The notes beneath the pieces are model-generated. The model was given only the letters and a program-made list of their open reading frames with translations, had not been told where the DNA came from and ran no database searches. DNA of 64,000 bases from CAZENU01 sp965222125. Its GTDB lineage: Bacteria; Chloroflexota; Dehalococcoidia; Lucifugimonadales; CAZENU01. Position numbers and translations under genes: made by a program. Of the stretch, positions 63,206 to 64,000 are shown in pieces. The stretch is from the NCBI GenBank assembly GCA_965222125.1, contig CBDCTC010000005.1, positions 1 to 64,000 of the forward strand, given 5' to 3'. Within the stretch, counting starts at the first letter, position 1. Each line of letters opens with the position of its first letter.

Positions 63206-63355
63206 TCAATGTACACCACCAGACGAGACTGAGTCGTGCCAATTCACAGATCTGAGGAATGATGCCAAGAGAGCCCGCTGCTCAGGCAGCGAACCTTGGC
63301 TCAACATACCTCTGATATCATTGAGATAGCCTAGAATAACCTCCCAATTAACCAT
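63206..63355 (-). pseudogene. Possible C-terminal scrap of a serine recombinase
   Basis: MVNWEVILGYLNDIRGMLSQ then GSLPEQRALLASFLRSV resembles the coiled-coil end of large serine recombinases (xxLRELLxxGTxxERRAFIRSFV). Only about 45 residues; catalytic and zinc domains are absent. Offered with caution. Confidence 0.3.
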
Positions 63356-63879
63356 TGCCACTGCAGCAGCCGGAGGAGGCAAAGAGGGGCCTGGACAGGT
63401 AGGCAACGCAAACCCATCATACAGTCTCCTTAGGTCCACAGTGGACGTTGTTTTCTCTGGATGGCGACCACTACCGAGTACTGGGGGTCGCCGATGAACA
63501 CCAGGTCGGCGGCCGATTAGGACGAATGCGGTCGCGTTACGGAACTCTGCGGGTGGTGGGGCGGAGGGCGGCCCGGGCGGCGTCGACGAGGAGCAGATGA
63601 AGATGCCGGTCGACGGTATGGAGTATGGGTTGAGCGCGCGGGCGGGACGCGAGAAGAGCTGGCGGAGATCCTGGACTCCCCCGTTGATGTCTCCGCCGAC
63701 GCAATTCGCATTATTTTCCTCCAACGTGGCCGGAGGCCGAACGCTTCTGCACCGCGATACTGGACGACTACGTTCGGTACGACCCACCTCTTGACATCAG
63801 CCTCCGCAGTCGAGAGGGCAGGCGCAACAGATCCAGACTGGGCATCACTGATGTGAACAAACAGGGTTGATCCAGATCA
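63356..63879. other. No confident gene
   Basis: Short coding-like stretches can be read on the plus strand, for example RRYGVWVERAGGTREELAEI (about 63613-63672) and FCTAILDDYVRYDPPLDISL (about 63745-63804), in different phases, the second ending at a TGA at 63868-63870. They may be pieces of a decayed gene; I recognise no family. Confidence 0.3.
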
Positions 63880-64000
63880 GTGGCGAACGTACACGGGACC
63901 GTGTTTGACCAAATCGTCGAACTCGCCTATCGGCGGAGAGGGATAGGGGTTCCTCTACCGGGACCCTTGCGGTATGAGGTCCTCGACACATGGTCCGTCG
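63880..64000 (+). CDS. Possible start of a gene running off the window
   Basis: From GTG 63880 the frame reads VANVHGTVFDQIVELAYRRR then GIGVPLPGPLRYEVLDTWSV to the window edge. No clear ribosome binding site and no family recognised. Could equally be part of the decayed stretch before it. Confidence 0.25.
   Translation, partial: MANVHGTVFDQIVELAYRRRGIGVPLPGPLRYEVLDTWSV

Overview
This is a GC-rich bacterial window with one plasmid- or phage-like DNA-processing module, a giant surface protein, heavy insertion-sequence traffic and a long run of catabolic genes. No rRNA, tRNA, CRISPR array or reliable phylogenetic marker is present. The mixture (cadherin/Fn3 giant protein, clan AA aspartic proteases, amidohydrolases, Ldh_2, HpcH/HpaI and IolD/IolE-type enzymes, spermidine-type ABC importer) suggests an uncultured Chloroflexota bacterium of the SAR202/Dehalococcoidia kind. 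That is an inference from gene style, not a proof.

Layout. (1) 1-13.8 kb: a co-oriented DNA-metabolism module: DnaG-type primase, Rad52-like annealing protein, DUF7007-like protein, TSCPD protein, Cas4/RecB-like nuclease, SSB, RadC, zinc-ribbon proteins, a DNA methylase and a SNF2/DEAD-type helicase. Most genes are preceded by a GC-rich hairpin and a CTACAGG-like box before the ribosome binding site, and the module closes with a strong hairpin at 13749-13788. Four of its genes carry single-base frameshifts. An IS630 element sits exactly on the ssb stop codon and is itself split by an IS21 element. (2) 13.9-30.7 kb: two units, each made of a retropepsin-like aspartic protease followed by a gene starting MKL(T/A)Q. 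In the first unit the second gene is reduced to 40 codons next to a tandem pair of IS1380 elements. In the second it is a 3790-residue GLUG/cadherin/Fn3 protein with a run of 25 C bases just after the start, a likely phase-variation tract. (3) 31-38 kb: a HigB-like toxin split by a second IS21 beside an intact HigA-like antitoxin, an IS1182 element, a DUF3267-like membrane protein, a decayed response regulator and an IS1182 fragment. (4) 38-42 kb: a four-gene ABC importer operon on the minus strand. (5) 42-64 kb: catabolic genes (cupin, IolD-like, SelA-like PLP enzyme, Ldh_2, creatinase/DoeA-like M24, EutA-like racemase, HpaI aldolase, IolE-like, two amidohydrolases) mixed with pseudogenes, two further IS elements and two small MITEs with IS66-like ends.

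The strongest leads are the poly-C tract and protease pairing of the giant protein, the repeated leader hairpins of the first module, the in-frame palindromic repeats inside ssb and the nuclease, and the reciprocal decay of two iolD-iolE copies (intact iolD with broken iolE at 47.6-50.1 kb; intact iolE behind a 3' scrap of iolD at 58.6-59.8 kb).
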